Source: CAG-582 sp964551965
GTDB taxonomy: Bacteria; Bacillota_I; Bacilli_A; RF39; UBA660
Assembly: GCA_964551965.1 (NCBI GenBank)
Contig: CAZKFB010000019.1
Location: 1 to 21,895 of the forward strand
DNA: 21,895 nt
Direction: 5' to 3'
Numbering within the stretch: position 1 is the first letter of the stretch; every line of letters begins with the position of its first letter. Positions 21,865 to 21,895 of this stretch are shown here, piece after piece. The position numbers and the translations under genes were made by a program. A model generated the notes under the pieces. The model was not told where the DNA came from. It saw nothing but the letters and a program-made list of their open reading frames with translations, and ran no database searches.

Positions 21865-21895
21865 ATGAAAAAGAATATACATCCAAATCAAGTTA
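21865..21895 (+). CDS. rpmE: 50S ribosomal protein L31, N-terminus (cut by window edge)
   Basis: Only the first 10 codons are visible: MKKNIHPNQV, the characteristic L31 start (Bacillus-type MK.(D/N)IHP). AAGGAGG (21852-21858) lies 6 nt before the ATG, and a good promoter and palindromic leader stand upstream. The zinc-binding cysteines that separate the two L31 classes lie outside the window. Confidence 0.85.
   Translation, partial: MKKNIHPNQV

Noticed and set aside
1..21895. CRISPR arrays, insertion sequences, tRNA or rRNA genes, prophage
   Set aside because: None seen: no direct-repeat/spacer pattern, transposase, terminal repeats or tRNA-like fold was recognised.

Overview
The window is an AT-rich (about 30% GC by eye) chromosomal replication-origin region from a low-GC Gram-positive bacterium of the class Bacilli. 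The layout gyrA-gyrB-recF-...-dnaN-dnaA | oriC | rpmH-rnpA-yidC-jag-mnmE-...-mnmG-rsmG-noc is the classical Bacillus-type origin. TGA is used as a stop (rnpA and yidC end in it), so this is the standard bacterial code and not the Mycoplasma code. A class A penicillin-binding protein and MurA show a peptidoglycan wall. SpoIIR, Noc and a ComK-family protein point to descent from a spore-forming, competence-capable Bacilli lineage. The compact intergenic spaces and shortened proteins suggest an uncultured gut-type lineage (RF39 or Erysipelotrichales-like), but that placement is inference.

Left arm (1-6676, all minus strand, moving away from the origin): dnaA and dnaN are followed by a terminator. 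Then comes a separately promoted comK-like gene where Bacillus has the S4-domain gene yaaA, then recF, gyrB and the first 132 codons of gyrA. recF, gyrB and gyrA are packed within 1 to 11 nt of each other.

Origin: DnaA-box-like 9-mers lie on both sides of dnaA. One array is upstream (about 6722-7021), with three boxes in an exact 12-nt register. A tandem pair followed by TAA triplets sits in the dnaA-dnaN gap (5211-5250) and resembles a Bacillus basal unwinding system. The origin is therefore probably bipartite.

Right arm (7002-14765, plus strand): rpmH, rnpA, yidC and jag (ribosome, RNase P, membrane insertase, RNA-binding partner) end at a terminator. mnmE, a GNAT acetyltransferase, mnmG and rsmG (tRNA and rRNA modification) follow, then noc, the nucleoid occlusion factor.

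From 14809 to 17116 two genes run on the minus strand, against the expected fork direction: a small DUF5684-like membrane protein and a class A PBP broken by a 100-N assembly gap that removes its KTG motif. From 17188 the plus strand resumes with a DUF1934-like gene, rpoE (delta), prfA-prmC, spoIIR, murA and the start of rpmE. This is the same neighbourhood of genes that Bacillus keeps together elsewhere on its chromosome.

No tRNA, rRNA, CRISPR array, insertion sequence or prophage was seen. The most interesting signals are the short ComK with its Shine-Dalgarno in a hairpin, the non-consensus DnaA boxes paired with a changed DnaA recognition loop, a Noc without its membrane-targeting helix, and a spoIIR start placed directly on a terminator.
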